DNA of 64,000 bases from Terrimicrobium sacchariphilum. Its GTDB lineage: Bacteria > Verrucomicrobiota > Verrucomicrobiia > Chthoniobacterales > Terrimicrobiaceae. Both the position numbers and the translations under genes were made by a program. Where the stretch lies: contig NZ_BDCO01000002.1 of NCBI RefSeq assembly GCF_001613545.1, positions 2,480,001 through 2,544,000 on the forward strand, written 5' to 3'. Under the pieces are notes generated by a model. It saw nothing but the letters and a program-made list of their open reading frames with translations. It did not search any database and was not told the origin of the DNA. Below, in pieces: positions 34,783-43,886 of this stretch; the stretch's first letter is position 1; each line of letters begins with the position of its first letter.

Positions 34783-36378
34783 CTATTCCTGTGGCACAAA
34801 AGTGTACGTCCATTCCTCGCTGTTCCAGCCCTTGGGACCTTTCAGGCGATACCTCAGGACGGCATTCATGTTCTCGGATGGGAACTTCACGTCGGTGAAT
34901 AGCCTCCAGGACTTGCCATCTGGGTTGGGATCGACCGTATGGCTGAGCACCTTGGCGTTGTCCACCGTGATGTCTACGCCGGGCACCTCGCCCTCGGCGA
35001 AGGGGGCCGGACTGCCACCATTCCAGGCAAAGTCCACCATCACGATGTACTCATCCTTGCGGCCGTAGGACGACATGATGTAGGTGGCCTTCACCTGTCC
35101 CTCCGTGGAGACGCCCGGTGGGTCCTGCGCGGTTGAGGTGAGGCGATAGCGGATTGTGTGTTTTTCTCCGGCTTTCGGAGGGGTCTTGGGCATCCAGTAC
35201 GCCACGATATTGTCGTGGTATTCGTCGACTGTCGGGATTTGCCAGAGGACGATCGATCCGTCATTCCAATCCCCGATGGGCTCCACCCAGAGCGAGGGAC
35301 GGCGATGATAAATCGCCCGGATGTCGACCGAACTGGAATACTCTCGATCCCGCTGGAGCAAGCCGAAGCCCTGCGGCGACTTTGGTAAACTGAAGACATC
35401 GACGAGGTCTTTCGTTACCGTCTGCAAGGGCCGCCAGATGCGCGTGCCGTAGGAATCCAGGATCAGGAGGCCGTCCGAGTCATGCACCTCGGGACGGTAG
35501 TCGGGAAATTTCCGATAGTTGTTTTCGCCAAACCAGAACATGCTGGTGATGGGCGCATAGCCTACTCGCTCGGACTGCTGGCGAAAGAAAAGGGTCGCCT
35601 TGACCTCGGCCTCCGTTGTACGAGCCAGCGGCCGGATGAGAAACTGGTACGCGCCTGTGACGGACGGGCCGTCGAGCAGAGCGTACACGGTGACCTCCTT
35701 CGCTCCTTCCTCCGGCTCCACCACCCAAAGCTGGGAAAAGGCTGGGAACTCCTCTGGGGCCTTCTTGTCCGCTGTATTGATCGCGATGCCGCGCGCAGAC
35801 AGGCCGAAGATCTGGCCGGGTGCAGGGAAACGGAAGTAACTTGCTCCCTGGAACACAACGAGCTCCTCCCAACTCCGGGGGTAGGGGAACTCATAGAGCA
35901 GGCGCATGCCGGCAAATCCGTAATCCGGCGAAACTTTGGGGACCTTCCCGTTGCCCTCGGTGACCTTGAAGAGCTGCGAGGAATACGCGAGCGGTTGGAT
36001 GGTGCCATTCCGACCGACGAGATTAATCTGGATCTTTTCGGGGTAGAGGAAGCCGCGGAAAAAGGCTTCGATACGGAACTTGAGGTTGGTGTTGTTCCAG
36101 ATCGCCTTGTCCCGGTCAAATGCGATGGCGCGATACTCGCTATAGCTTAGTTTAGCAGCAACGTCAGGGATCTGGCGGTCGAGCGGCTGAAAGGGCCGCA
36201 TGCTCAAGGCCTGAGCCTGTTTCTCGATCTCCTCAAAGGTGTTGGTTTGGGCGTGTGCGGCGGAAACGGCAAGGGTGGCTACGGCCCCCAGGGCGAAAAG
36301 GAATCTCACAACGAGGGGACGTTGCGGGGAATCCCGGCGGGAAACAAGGAGATTTCCGGGCGGTTTGTACTGAGACAT
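34783..36378 (-). CDS. Periplasmic glucan biosynthesis protein, OpgG/OpgD (MdoG) family
   Basis: A 531-residue exported protein. A hydrophobic stretch (VRFLFALGAVATLAVSAAHA) ends in a signal-peptidase site before QTNTF, behind a long basic N-region. The mature part carries family signatures: YSEYRAIAFDRDKAIW, YPEKIQINLVG, FGENNYRKFPDYRPEVHDSD and GDWNDGSIVLWQIP. Proteobacterial OpgG trims or branches beta-glucans made by the OpgH glucosyltransferase. No opgH is nearby. It lies 49 bases upstream of zwf, suggesting a link between envelope glucan and glucose metabolism. Confidence 0.92.
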   Translation of the reverse strand: MSQYKPPGNLLVSRRDSPQRPLVVRFLFALGAVATLAVSAAHAQTNTFEEIEKQAQALSMRPFQPLDRQIPDVAAKLSYSEYRAIAFDRDKAIWNNTNLKFRIEAFFRGFLYPEKIQINLVGRNGTIQPLAYSSQLFKVTEGNGKVPKVSPDYGFAGMRLLYEFPYPRSWEELVVFQGASYFRFPAPGQIFGLSARGIAINTADKKAPEEFPAFSQLWVVEPEEGAKEVTVYALLDGPSVTGAYQFLIRPLARTTEAEVKATLFFRQQSERVGYAPITSMFWFGENNYRKFPDYRPEVHDSDGLLILDSYGTRIWRPLQTVTKDLVDVFSLPKSPQGFGLLQRDREYSSSVDIRAIYHRRPSLWVEPIGDWNDGSIVLWQIPTVDEYHDNIVAYWMPKTPPKAGEKHTIRYRLTSTAQDPPGVSTEGQVKATYIMSSYGRKDEYIVMVDFAWNGGSPAPFAEGEVPGVDITVDNAKVLSHTVDPNPDGKSWRLFTDVKFPSENMNAVLRYRLKGPKGWNSEEWTYTFVPQE

Positions 36379-36449
36379 TCATCAGGGATGTTTCATACTG
36401 CCTGGAATTCAGACTCGCACTCGCGGCATAGCCAGGCATCTTGTCGGCC

Positions 36450-36986
36450 ATGAAGATCTACACCCGCACGGGAGACGACGGGACGACAGGAATCATCGGC
36501 GGCGGGCGCCTTTCCAAAGCTGACCTGCTCATCGAGGTGATCGGCGAGGTGGATGAACTTAACGCCTCACTCGGCGTTGCCCGCCTCGCGGTACTCTCCG
36601 GCGCCTCGCAACAGATCCTGCCACGTCTTCAGGACCTGCTGTTTCAAGTGGCGGCGGTGCTGGCCGATCCCAAGGGCGTTTTCGGGATGCACGTCGGGGA
36701 GGAAAACGTCTCCTCGATGGAGGAGGAAATGGATCGCCTCACGGCGGAACTGCCGGAATTGCGGAACTTTGTCCTGCCCGGTGGCAGCGCCGGAGCCGCA
36801 CAACTGCATCTCTGCCGGACGGTATGTCGGCGGGCGGAGCGGCGGATAGCGCAACTTGCCCACGATCATCCTGTTCCTCCCGTGCTTCTTCACCTGATCA
36901 ACCGTCTCTCGGACCTGCTCTTTACTCTGGCCCGGTACGAAAACAAAGTCGCGGGCACCGACGAAATCCTCTGGTCGGCGAAGTAA
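36450..36986 (+). CDS. Cob(I)alamin adenosyltransferase, PduO type
   Basis: Converts cob(I)alamin and ATP to adenosylcobalamin. 178 residues from the ATG at 36450 (a TTG at 36441 is less likely). The PduO-type ATP-binding sequence is at the N-terminus (YTRTGDDGTTGIIGGGRLSK), then GEVDELNASLGVAR, LPGGSAGAAQLHLCRTVCRR and LINRLSDLLFTLARYENK. No B12-dependent enzyme or synthesis gene is in the window. tag follows after 21 bases in the same direction. Confidence 0.94.
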   Translation: MKIYTRTGDDGTTGIIGGGRLSKADLLIEVIGEVDELNASLGVARLAVLSGASQQILPRLQDLLFQVAAVLADPKGVFGMHVGEENVSSMEEEMDRLTAELPELRNFVLPGGSAGAAQLHLCRTVCRRAERRIAQLAHDHPVPPVLLHLINRLSDLLFTLARYENKVAGTDEILWSAK

Positions 36987-37007
36987 AGTCCGGGGCAGAC
37001 TTGGAGC

Positions 37008-37583
37008 ATGTCTGAGAAGCGCTGCCCCTGGTGTCTGGGTTCCGAGATTTACGAAGCCTACCATGATGAGGAATGGGGCGTCCCGGTACGGGACGATCTC
37101 GCGCTCTTTGAAATGCTCAACCTCGAGGGTGCGCAGGCGGGGCTTAGCTGGATCACCGTGCTGAAGAAGCGCGACACCTACCGCAAGGCATTTCACAATT
37201 TCGATCCCAAGCGGATCGTCAAATACACCGATCAGGATATCGCCCGCCTCATGGCCGATCCCGGGATCGTACGCAATCGGCTGAAGATTTATGCGGTGAT
37301 CGAGAATGCGCGGCTCTATCTGGAGATGCAGAAGCAGGGCGTTTCCTTTAGCGAATACCTCTGGAGCTTTGTGGGAAACAAGCCGATCCAGAACAAGCTC
37401 GAGAGCCTGCGCGATGTCCAGCCAAGCACGCCAGAGTCCGATGCGATGAGCAAGGATCTGAAGAAACGGGGATTCAAATTCGTCGGAAGCACGATCTGCT
37501 ACGCTTTCATGCAGGCGGTCGGCATGGTGAATGACCATTTGGTGACCTGTCCGCGCTACAAGCAGGTGGCAAAACTCAGCTAA
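37008..37583 (+). CDS. tag: DNA-3-methyladenine glycosylase I
   Basis: Base excision repair enzyme that removes 3-methyladenine. 191 residues. The N-terminal zinc ligands are in RCPWCLG and YHDEEWGVP, and the C-terminal ligands in VNDHLVTCPRY, as in the Tag zinc snap. The substrate pocket is seen in LEMLNLEGAQAGLSW-type sequence (LFEMLNLEGAQAGLSWITVL) and FKFVGSTICYAFMQAVG. The first motif has an extra CxxC (Cys6, Cys9); which Cys binds zinc is unclear. Ends before a palindromic repeat. Confidence 0.95.
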   Translation: MSEKRCPWCLGSEIYEAYHDEEWGVPVRDDLALFEMLNLEGAQAGLSWITVLKKRDTYRKAFHNFDPKRIVKYTDQDIARLMADPGIVRNRLKIYAVIENARLYLEMQKQGVSFSEYLWSFVGNKPIQNKLESLRDVQPSTPESDAMSKDLKKRGFKFVGSTICYAFMQAVGMVNDHLVTCPRYKQVAKLS

Positions 37584-37643
37584 ACGCAGGGCTGGTCGCA
37601 GTCGAAGAGGTAACGATAGGAGCTTTCGTGCGCGGTTCTCGCA

Positions 37644-37662
37644 GGCCGGCAGGATGCCGGCC
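37644..37662. repeat. GC-rich palindrome between convergent genes, REP-like
   Basis: GGCCGGC (37644-37650), AGGAT loop and GCCGGCC (37656-37662), flanked by GCA and CTACGG. It sits between convergent tag and VWA genes, where it may act as a terminator for both. The flanking CTACGGGA resembles dispersed palindromic repeats of GC-rich bacteria, but there is only one copy in this window. Confidence 0.55.
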
Positions 37663-37690
37663 CTACGGGAATCCAAAGTGGCCAAGGCGG

Positions 37691-39973
37691 TTATTTGCCG
37701 GACTGTAATCGGGCGGCCTTTTCGATCAGAGTGAGAAACTCTGCGCGATAGCTGCCCGGGTCTTCGCCGAGGTTACGGCGTGCGATCTTCTGGATTTCGC
37801 TCCAGGAGAGGTCTCCTGCGTAGGGCGAGTTCCGCAGCTTCATGCCGAAGGCGGCTACGGCGGCGGCGAATTGGAGGTCCGCGCTCGCTTCGTCGAAAGC
37901 CACGGGCGTGTTTTTCACGGGTACTTCGATAAGCTTGCTCGTGTCGCCATCCGGGGCTTTGTAGCGGAGCTTGACCGTCAGCAGGTCGCCGGAGCTTTTT
38001 CTGTCGATCTCCGCAGCCGGTGCCGGTTCGGAGTATTTCAAGGGATCGACGCTCGGGCGGTTGGGCAGGGGCTGGCCCGCGGGCACCACTTCATACAGAG
38101 CGGTGACGGTATGACCTGCTCCGATCTCGCCCGCGTCCTTGCGGTCGTCGTTGAAGTCCTCCTTTGCGAGGATGCGGTTCTCGTACCCGATGAGCCGGTA
38201 TCCGGCGACCTGGGCGGGGTTGAACTCGACCTGCACCTTCACATCCTTGGCGATGGTGAAGAGGGTGGAGTTCATCTGCTCCACGAGCACCTTGCGGCCT
38301 TCGGCGAAGGAATCGATGTAGGCGTAGTTGCCGTTTCCCTTGTCCGCGAGCTTCTCCATGGTGGAGTCCTTCAGATTGCCCTCGCCGAAGCCGAGGACGG
38401 AAAGAAAGACGCCCGAGGCGCGTTCTCGCTCGATGAGGTCGGTCAGGTCGCTCTGGTTGGTCACGCCGACATTGAAATCGCCATCCGTGCAGAGGATCAC
38501 GCGATTGTTTCCTCCCTTGAGGAAGTTCTCGCGGGCCGTCTGGTAGGCGAGGGTGATGCCCTGCGCGCCATTGGTCGAGCCGCCAGCCTCCAGATTGTCG
38601 AGCGCCTCCAGGATGCGTGTCTTGTCCTTGCCCGGGGTGGAAGGCAATACGAGTCCGCTCGATCCAGCGTAGACCACGATGGCCACGCGGTCATCCGGTG
38701 CGAGGTTTTGCACCAGGGCCTTCAGGCTGCGCTTGAGGAGCGGCAGCTTGTTCGCCGGCTGCATGGAGCCCGACACGTCGATGAGGAAGACAAGGTTGGC
38801 TGGGCCGCGGTCGCCCTTGGCGATTTCCTGCCCTTTCAAGGCGATGCGGACGAGGTCATGCTGCGGAGCCCACGGAGCCTTGCTCACTTCCACGTTGACC
38901 GAGAACGGCTGGCCGTTGGTCGGCTGCGGATAATCGTAGCCGAAGTAATTCACCAGTTCCTCGATGCGCACGGCCCCGGCAGGAGGCAGTTGCTCGCTCT
39001 GGAGGAACCGGCGGACATTGGCGTAGCTCGCCGTATCCACATCGATCGAGAAGGTCGACAGCTCGTTGCCCTTGGTCTCGCGGAAGGGATTGTCCGCGAT
39101 GGCGTCGTAGGTTTCGGTGTTGAACATCCCTCGCGCCTCGTTGATTGCCCGATCCCTGTACCGATCTTCATCCCTGACAGTCCCGGCTCGAGCGTCCAGT
39201 TGGTCTCTCGCCGCCCCTCGCGTCGCGGGAGCCTGAGAGGCAAAAAGACGCCCCACCAGTGGAACATTTCCGCTGACGATTTCCTTCGTCTTCTCAAGGT
39301 TGCCAGGTGCAGCTGTCATCGTTGCGGTTGGAACTGAGGGTGCCATCGATATTGTCACTGCAGCCGAAGCGGAGCCGTCGGCGAGGAGCTTTTTGCTGTT
39401 TTGCTCAAGTTCCTGAACCGGCAGATTATTGGCACTCAGTGCCATGGCGAGCGAATCACTCTTTGTCTGTTCCGCTGGCGTATCGGTCGCGGGAACTGTT
39501 TTGGCGACGTCGCCGAGAGCGGGGGGAGTGGCGGCTGCCGCCACCATCGTTTGCGGCTTTTCCGCGGCAACCTGGACCTCCTCGGCCTTTCTTTCCCGCC
39601 GAGCCTCAAGCTGGGCCAGCATGGCTGGCGAAGGTTTGGAAAGCGAAGCCGTAATGGCAGGCAGACTCATTGTTGCCAGGATGATTCCTCCCATGACCAG
39701 CGCGGCATAGGCGAGGACCCTTTGCACGGTCTGGCGTTGCTTCCTGTTCGTGCATTCGATGGCGCAGGCATTGCGCAGGTTCTCGCGCTGGCGATCCGTC
39801 AGGGTGTCCTCATCCCTGGGCAGCCCGGCCAGCCGGTCGCTCATTGCGATGGTCTGCTCCAGTTCGTGCTGGAGTTCCTCGCTGGCGGCGAGTTCGCGCT
39901 CGAATTCCTCGCAGTCTTTGCCGTGGAGTTCGCCGAGGGCGTATTGGGTGATGCGGAAATCTTCGGTTTTCAT
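37691..39973 (-). CDS. VWA-domain protein (YfbK type) with anti-sigma-like N-terminus
   Basis: A 760-residue membrane-anchored protein. Residues 1-50 (ITQYALGELHGKDCEEFERE...) resemble the cytoplasmic part of anti-sigma factors, without the zinc HxxxCxxC. One membrane segment lies at about 85-110. An Ala/Pro-rich linker follows to about 290, then the YfbK N-terminal domain (FSTFSI-like, NYFGYDYPQP), a VWA domain with a complete MIDAS start DVSGSM (399-404), and a C-terminal YfbK domain (LTVKLRYKAPDGDTSKLIEV). The start overlaps the stop of the ECF sigma gene by four bases, so it probably sequesters that sigma factor and senses something outside through its VWA part. Confidence 0.9.
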   Translation of the reverse strand: MKTEDFRITQYALGELHGKDCEEFERELAASEELQHELEQTIAMSDRLAGLPRDEDTLTDRQRENLRNACAIECTNRKQRQTVQRVLAYAALVMGGIILATMSLPAITASLSKPSPAMLAQLEARRERKAEEVQVAAEKPQTMVAAAATPPALGDVAKTVPATDTPAEQTKSDSLAMALSANNLPVQELEQNSKKLLADGSASAAVTISMAPSVPTATMTAAPGNLEKTKEIVSGNVPLVGRLFASQAPATRGAARDQLDARAGTVRDEDRYRDRAINEARGMFNTETYDAIADNPFRETKGNELSTFSIDVDTASYANVRRFLQSEQLPPAGAVRIEELVNYFGYDYPQPTNGQPFSVNVEVSKAPWAPQHDLVRIALKGQEIAKGDRGPANLVFLIDVSGSMQPANKLPLLKRSLKALVQNLAPDDRVAIVVYAGSSGLVLPSTPGKDKTRILEALDNLEAGGSTNGAQGITLAYQTARENFLKGGNNRVILCTDGDFNVGVTNQSDLTDLIERERASGVFLSVLGFGEGNLKDSTMEKLADKGNGNYAYIDSFAEGRKVLVEQMNSTLFTIAKDVKVQVEFNPAQVAGYRLIGYENRILAKEDFNDDRKDAGEIGAGHTVTALYEVVPAGQPLPNRPSVDPLKYSEPAPAAEIDRKSSGDLLTVKLRYKAPDGDTSKLIEVPVKNTPVAFDEASADLQFAAAVAAFGMKLRNSPYAGDLSWSEIQKIARRNLGEDPGSYRAEFLTLIEKAARLQSGK

Positions 39974-40479
39974 GATACGGCCTCCGTGTTTTCGCGGTTC
40001 CAGAGTTTGCGGAGGGTTTGGATCGCGGTGTGGAGTTGGACGCCCACGTTGGAAATGCTCATGCGGGTGGCCTCGCTCATTTCCTTGTAGCTGAGCCCGG
40101 CGTCGAATTTCAGTTGGATGAGCTCGCGTTGCTGGGGCGGGAGTTGGGAGACGAGTTTCTTGAGGAGCACCCCATCCTCGTTGGCCGAGACCTCGGCGGC
40201 GGGAGAGGGGGAATCCGACGGCTGCTCTTCGCTGAGCGCCCCATCCGGGAAGCGCAGAACCTTTCGCTGATGATCGAGCGCGCAGTTGCGGCAGACGAAG
40301 AACAGCCAGGGGGCGAGGCGTTTTTCCAGCGCTCGCACGTCCTGTCTGCTCAGGCGCAGAAATGTCTCCTGCACCGCATCGCGGGCGGATTCCAGGTCAC
40401 CCGTTATGCCCTTGGCATAGCTGATGAGGGGGCGTTCGTAGCGCTCCAGAGCGTGGTCGATGATTTCTTCCGGAGACAT
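39970..40479 (-). CDS. ECF-type RNA polymerase sigma factor
   Basis: A 169-residue sigma-70 family protein with only regions 2 and 4. Region 2 contains GDLESARDAVQETFLRLS, and region 4 contains LPPQQRELIQLKFDAGLSYK and the helix-turn-helix MSISNVGVQLHTA. The linker between them is acidic and Ser/Pro-rich. It is translationally coupled to the downstream VWA protein, its likely membrane-bound regulator. Its target promoter is unknown; the 69-base gap to murJ holds two TTGACC-like sequences but no clear ECF promoter. Confidence 0.93.
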   Translation of the reverse strand: MSPEEIIDHALERYERPLISYAKGITGDLESARDAVQETFLRLSRQDVRALEKRLAPWLFFVCRNCALDHQRKVLRFPDGALSEEQPSDSPSPAAEVSANEDGVLLKKLVSQLPPQQRELIQLKFDAGLSYKEMSEATRMSISNVGVQLHTAIQTLRKLWNRENTEAVS

Positions 40480-40548
40480 GGGTTTCTATCCGGTCAACGC
40501 ACGAGCCGGATTTTTCTTAATGCCTTTTTGGAAAAAATTCGCGCCGGG

Positions 40549-42138
40549 TCAACGCCGGAGGCGTCGCATGACCTTGCTCCCGACGGCATTCCAGGCGGAG
40601 GAAACTTCCTCAACCCGGAATATCAGGCAGACGAGGACGTAGCCTGCGGCCGCCAGCGCGATCAGGGACATGATGGAGGCGATTTTGATGAGGAGATGCG
40701 GCGAGTAAATCCACTCGTGTCCGTAATGCACGCCTGCCCACGCCAACGCCCCGAGTGCCGCCGAGGCAAGGCCACAGCGAATGAGCGTCGAAATCATCCG
40801 GGTGGTATGCAGCGTACCTGCCTCCCTGTGCATCAGGAGGTAGAGTGTGCCGAAGTTCAGCGTGGCCGCGATTGTCGTGGAAAGTGCGAGCCCCTTGTGG
40901 CCGAACTTCCAATGAACGATGAACAAATAGTTAAGAAAGGCATTCACTCCGATGGACGCAAAACTCACTATCATGGGAGTCCACTTCCGGTCGATGGCGT
41001 AAAAGGCTGGAGAAAGCACCTTGATGCAGGAATAAGCCACCAATCCCATCGCGTAGAACTGAAGCGCGATGGCCGTCTGAAGGGTGTCGTAATGATGAAA
41101 CTGGCCGCGCTCGTAGATGAGCCCGATGATTGGCTCTGCGAGGAAATAAAGCCCGACTGCTGAAGGAAGGGTGAGGAAGATCGCGAGCCGCATGGCCTTG
41201 CCGAGGGTGGGGCCGAACTCTGAGCGATCCTCGTGTGCTGCGATGCGTGCGATGACAGGGAGAGTGATCGTCGCCACGGCCACTCCGAAAATGCCAATCG
41301 GCAGCTGCATGAAACGAAATGCAAAGTTCAGCCATGCCACGGCGCCTGTACTGACCTTCGTAGCAAAGCCGGTATTGATCATGACATTGATCTGCACCGC
41401 GCTGGCCGCGATCACGGAGGGAACCATGAGGACGAGGATGCTGCGAATGCCCGGGTCCCGCCACCTGAAGTCTGGCTTGAAGCGGAACCCTACTGCTTTG
41501 AGACTCGGAAACTGGATGACGAGTTGAAGAAACCCTCCAATCAAAGTGCCGATGGCGAGGCCGATCAGGGCTGTTTCGCCAAATTTCGGGTCGAGCATCC
41601 ACCCCAAAACGACACCACCAACAATGGAGCCGATATTGAAAAAGCTCGATGCCATGGCAGGAACGCCGAAGACGTTTTTTGCATTCAGCATTCCCATGAC
41701 CAAGGCAGCCAGGGAAACGAGCAGAATGAAAGGATACATGACCTGGGTGAGCAGAACCGTGAGATGCCGATCTGCCTGGTTCAGACCCGGAGCCAGCAGC
41801 CAGATAAATTGATCGGCAAAGACAATACCTAGGATGCTGACAATGCTCATAAAGATGACGGCGATTGTCATCATTTTGCCAGCCAGTTCCCACGCAGACT
41901 TATCGCCCTCGCGTTCGATCTTCTTGGAAAATACCGTAATGAAGGCGGTCGATAGAGCTCCTTCGGCGAAGAGGTCGCGGAGGAGGTTGGGAGCCCGGAA
42001 TGCGATGGTGAAGATACCCATCAAAGTGGTCCCGAACAGACCGGCAAAAAGCATCTCGCGGATCAGCCCGAGCACCCGCGAGCACATGACGGCGACGGCA
42101 ACGACACCGCTCGCCTTCGTATTGAGCTTGTTACTCAC
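40549..42138 (-). CDS. murJ: Lipid II flippase MurJ
   Basis: Polytopic membrane protein of 529 residues (about 14 hydrophobic segments) of the MOP exporter superfamily, moving lipid II across the inner membrane. Family features: VVAVAVMCSRVLGLIREMLFA at the N-terminus, APNLLRDLFAEGALSTAFI, LAPGLNQADRHLTV, and the charged residues of the central cavity. I start at GTG 42138 ([10 protein letters not shown]), which overlaps the sua5 stop by eight bases; the frame extends to 42174 but adds non-family residues. The order purE-sua5-murJ-sigma is on one strand. Confidence 0.95.
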   Translation of the reverse strand: MSNKLNTKASGVVAVAVMCSRVLGLIREMLFAGLFGTTLMGIFTIAFRAPNLLRDLFAEGALSTAFITVFSKKIEREGDKSAWELAGKMMTIAVIFMSIVSILGIVFADQFIWLLAPGLNQADRHLTVLLTQVMYPFILLVSLAALVMGMLNAKNVFGVPAMASSFFNIGSIVGGVVLGWMLDPKFGETALIGLAIGTLIGGFLQLVIQFPSLKAVGFRFKPDFRWRDPGIRSILVLMVPSVIAASAVQINVMINTGFATKVSTGAVAWLNFAFRFMQLPIGIFGVAVATITLPVIARIAAHEDRSEFGPTLGKAMRLAIFLTLPSAVGLYFLAEPIIGLIYERGQFHHYDTLQTAIALQFYAMGLVAYSCIKVLSPAFYAIDRKWTPMIVSFASIGVNAFLNYLFIVHWKFGHKGLALSTTIAATLNFGTLYLLMHREAGTLHTTRMISTLIRCGLASAALGALAWAGVHYGHEWIYSPHLLIKIASIMSLIALAAAGYVLVCLIFRVEEVSSAWNAVGSKVMRRLRR

Positions 42139-43066
42139 GCGCGGCAGCCTTGCGTAAACGCTCCATGATCGCAACGCCCAAACCCTCCTCGGGGACGGAA
42201 TCAGCGACGATCAAATCGAGGCCGGCTTCATCGAGCCGACGCATGGCGGCGTAGAGATTGGTTGCGGCCTCCTCGAGGTTGACGGATTCGCTCAGCCGCT
42301 CGACATGGGCATATCCTTCGCCGGCGGAATCCCAGGCGAGCAGGCCATGACGGGGGCCGGGCACGACAGGGCCGAAGACCAGCGGGGTACGCGGAGCGTA
42401 GTGACTCTTGAGCGTACCGGGAGCACTCACCTCGGTATTACCTGAGACGAGCGGACCAAAGGCGGCCAACTGTCGATCTGTGATCGGGCCGTGGCGCAAA
42501 ATGCGCAGTCCATCCTCCTGCACGAGAACGATGGTGGACTCGACGCCGTGATTGCATGGACCGCCGTCGACGATGAGGCGGATGCGGCCATTGAGTTCGG
42601 AAAGCACGTGTTCAGGCGCGGTCGGGCTGATGCGGCCAAAGCGGTTGGCGCTTGGCGCGGCGATGGGGCGGCCAAATTCCTCGGCGACCTCCTGGAAGAC
42701 CGGGTGCGCGCTCCAGCGAATCGCCACGGTATCCTGCCCGGCCGTTACGAGATCGGGAACGATGGCCGTGCGCGGTAGTACGAGAGTGAGAGGCCCCGGC
42801 CAGAAGGCGTCGGCCAGAGCCTGGGCTATGGGCGAAAGAACGGCGATGCGATCCGCCCACGCCCGATTCGGCAGATGAACGATCAGCGGGTCGTAAAGCG
42901 GGCGGTCCTTGGCTTGGAAGACCTTGGCGCAGGCGAGGGGCGCGAGCGCGTCGCAGCCCAACCCGTAAACGGTTTCGGTGGGCAGGGCGACGAGTTCGCC
43001 TCGATTGAGCAGGTCCACCGCCTCGGCAATGGCGGTCGGACCACTGTGGATGCGCGTGATAATCAA
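42131..43066 (-). CDS. sua5: L-threonylcarbamoyladenylate synthase, Sua5 type
   Basis: Makes threonylcarbamoyl-AMP for the t6A modification of tRNA. 311 residues: an N-terminal YrdC domain ([66 protein letters not shown]) plus a C-terminal Sua5 domain from about residue 200 ([13 protein letters not shown]). This makes it Sua5 rather than the short TsaC. Four-base overlap with purE upstream and eight-base overlap with murJ downstream. Confidence 0.95.
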   Translation of the reverse strand: MIITRIHSGPTAIAEAVDLLNRGELVALPTETVYGLGCDALAPLACAKVFQAKDRPLYDPLIVHLPNRAWADRIAVLSPIAQALADAFWPGPLTLVLPRTAIVPDLVTAGQDTVAIRWSAHPVFQEVAEEFGRPIAAPSANRFGRISPTAPEHVLSELNGRIRLIVDGGPCNHGVESTIVLVQEDGLRILRHGPITDRQLAAFGPLVSGNTEVSAPGTLKSHYAPRTPLVFGPVVPGPRHGLLAWDSAGEGYAHVERLSESVNLEEAATNLYAAMRRLDEAGLDLIVADSVPEEGLGVAIMERLRKAAARE

Positions 43067-43569
43067 GGCTCGAGCGTGCTTCCGAGGACTGCGTCGGTCT
43101 GATCCTGGCGAAATTTTTCCAACCTCGCATCCAGTTCGGGAAATTCGCGTGCCAGTTGGGCCACGGCAAAGAGTGCGGCGTTCTTAGCCCCGGCGACGCC
43201 GATGGCAAAGGTCGCGACGGGAATACCCGCGGGCATCTGCACGATAGAGAGCAGGGAATCCATTCCGCTCAAGGCCTTGCTTTGTACCGGCACTCCAAGC
43301 ACCGGAATGATCGTATGCGCTGCGAGCATCCCGGGCAGATGGGCCGCACCGCCTGCACCGGCAATGATGGCGCGGAGGCCACGCTCCTTGGCGGTCTTGG
43401 CGTAGTCAACCAGCAAATCCGGGGTACGGTGGGCGGAAACCACTCGGGATTCGTGCGCCACTCCAAAGCTCTCCAGAATCAGTGAAGCTTCCTTTAAAGT
43501 CGCCCAATCGGACGTACTTCCCATCACAACTCCAATTAATGGCGCGCTTTGGCCCAAAGATTGCTGCAT
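43063..43569 (-). CDS. purE: N5-carboxyaminoimidazole ribonucleotide mutase
   Basis: Purine synthesis enzyme that rearranges N5-CAIR to CAIR. 168 residues from ATG 43569. Signatures: [30 protein letters not shown] (active-site His), [18 protein letters not shown] and [20 protein letters not shown]. The longer frame from 43623 adds 18 residues that the family does not have. purK is not in the window. First gene of the purE-sua5-murJ run, divergent from the cold-shock gene. Confidence 0.95.
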   Translation of the reverse strand: MQQSLGQSAPLIGVVMGSTSDWATLKEASLILESFGVAHESRVVSAHRTPDLLVDYAKTAKERGLRAIIAGAGGAAHLPGMLAAHTIIPVLGVPVQSKALSGMDSLLSIVQMPAGIPVATFAIGVAGAKNAALFAVAQLAREFPELDARLEKFRQDQTDAVLGSTLEP

Positions 43570-43678
43570 ATTTTGACGAAATTGTTGCCAAGTGCCGTTT
43601 GACGCACCCTGATGCCGGGCCATTATGCGCCACGGAGCAGGGACTTCACCCGGATTGGCTCGTAATTAGCAGACGTAT

Positions 43679-43882
43679 ATGGCCAGAGGAACAGTAAAGT
43701 GGTTTAACGAGAAGAAGGGCTTCGGGTTCATTGTGGACCCCGCAGTCAACGGAGACATCTTCGTGCACTTCTCGGTGATTCAGACAAAGGGATTCCGCAC
43801 ACTTAAGGAAGGGGAGGAAGTCGAATACGAACTTTACGAAGATCAAAAAGGTTCACGCGCCAAGAACGTTGTGAGAGTCTAG
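43679..43882 (+). CDS. Cold-shock domain protein
   Basis: A 67-residue single-stranded nucleic acid-binding protein (CspA family). RNP1 is KGFGFIVD and RNP2 is IFVHFSVI. The N-terminus ARGTVKWFNEKKGFG is typical. A TAATTA at 43663-43668 lies ten bases before the ATG, so the long, structured 5' leader of E. coli cspA is absent. aroK begins four bases after the stop. Confidence 0.96.
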   Translation: MARGTVKWFNEKKGFGFIVDPAVNGDIFVHFSVIQTKGFRTLKEGEEVEYELYEDQKGSRAKNVVRV

Positions 43883-43886
43883 TGGG

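Noticed and set aside
40485-40552. Two TTGACC-like sequences between murJ and the ECF sigma gene
   Set aside because: Neither has a -10 at a suitable distance, and one overlaps the murJ stop codon. Too weak to call a promoter.
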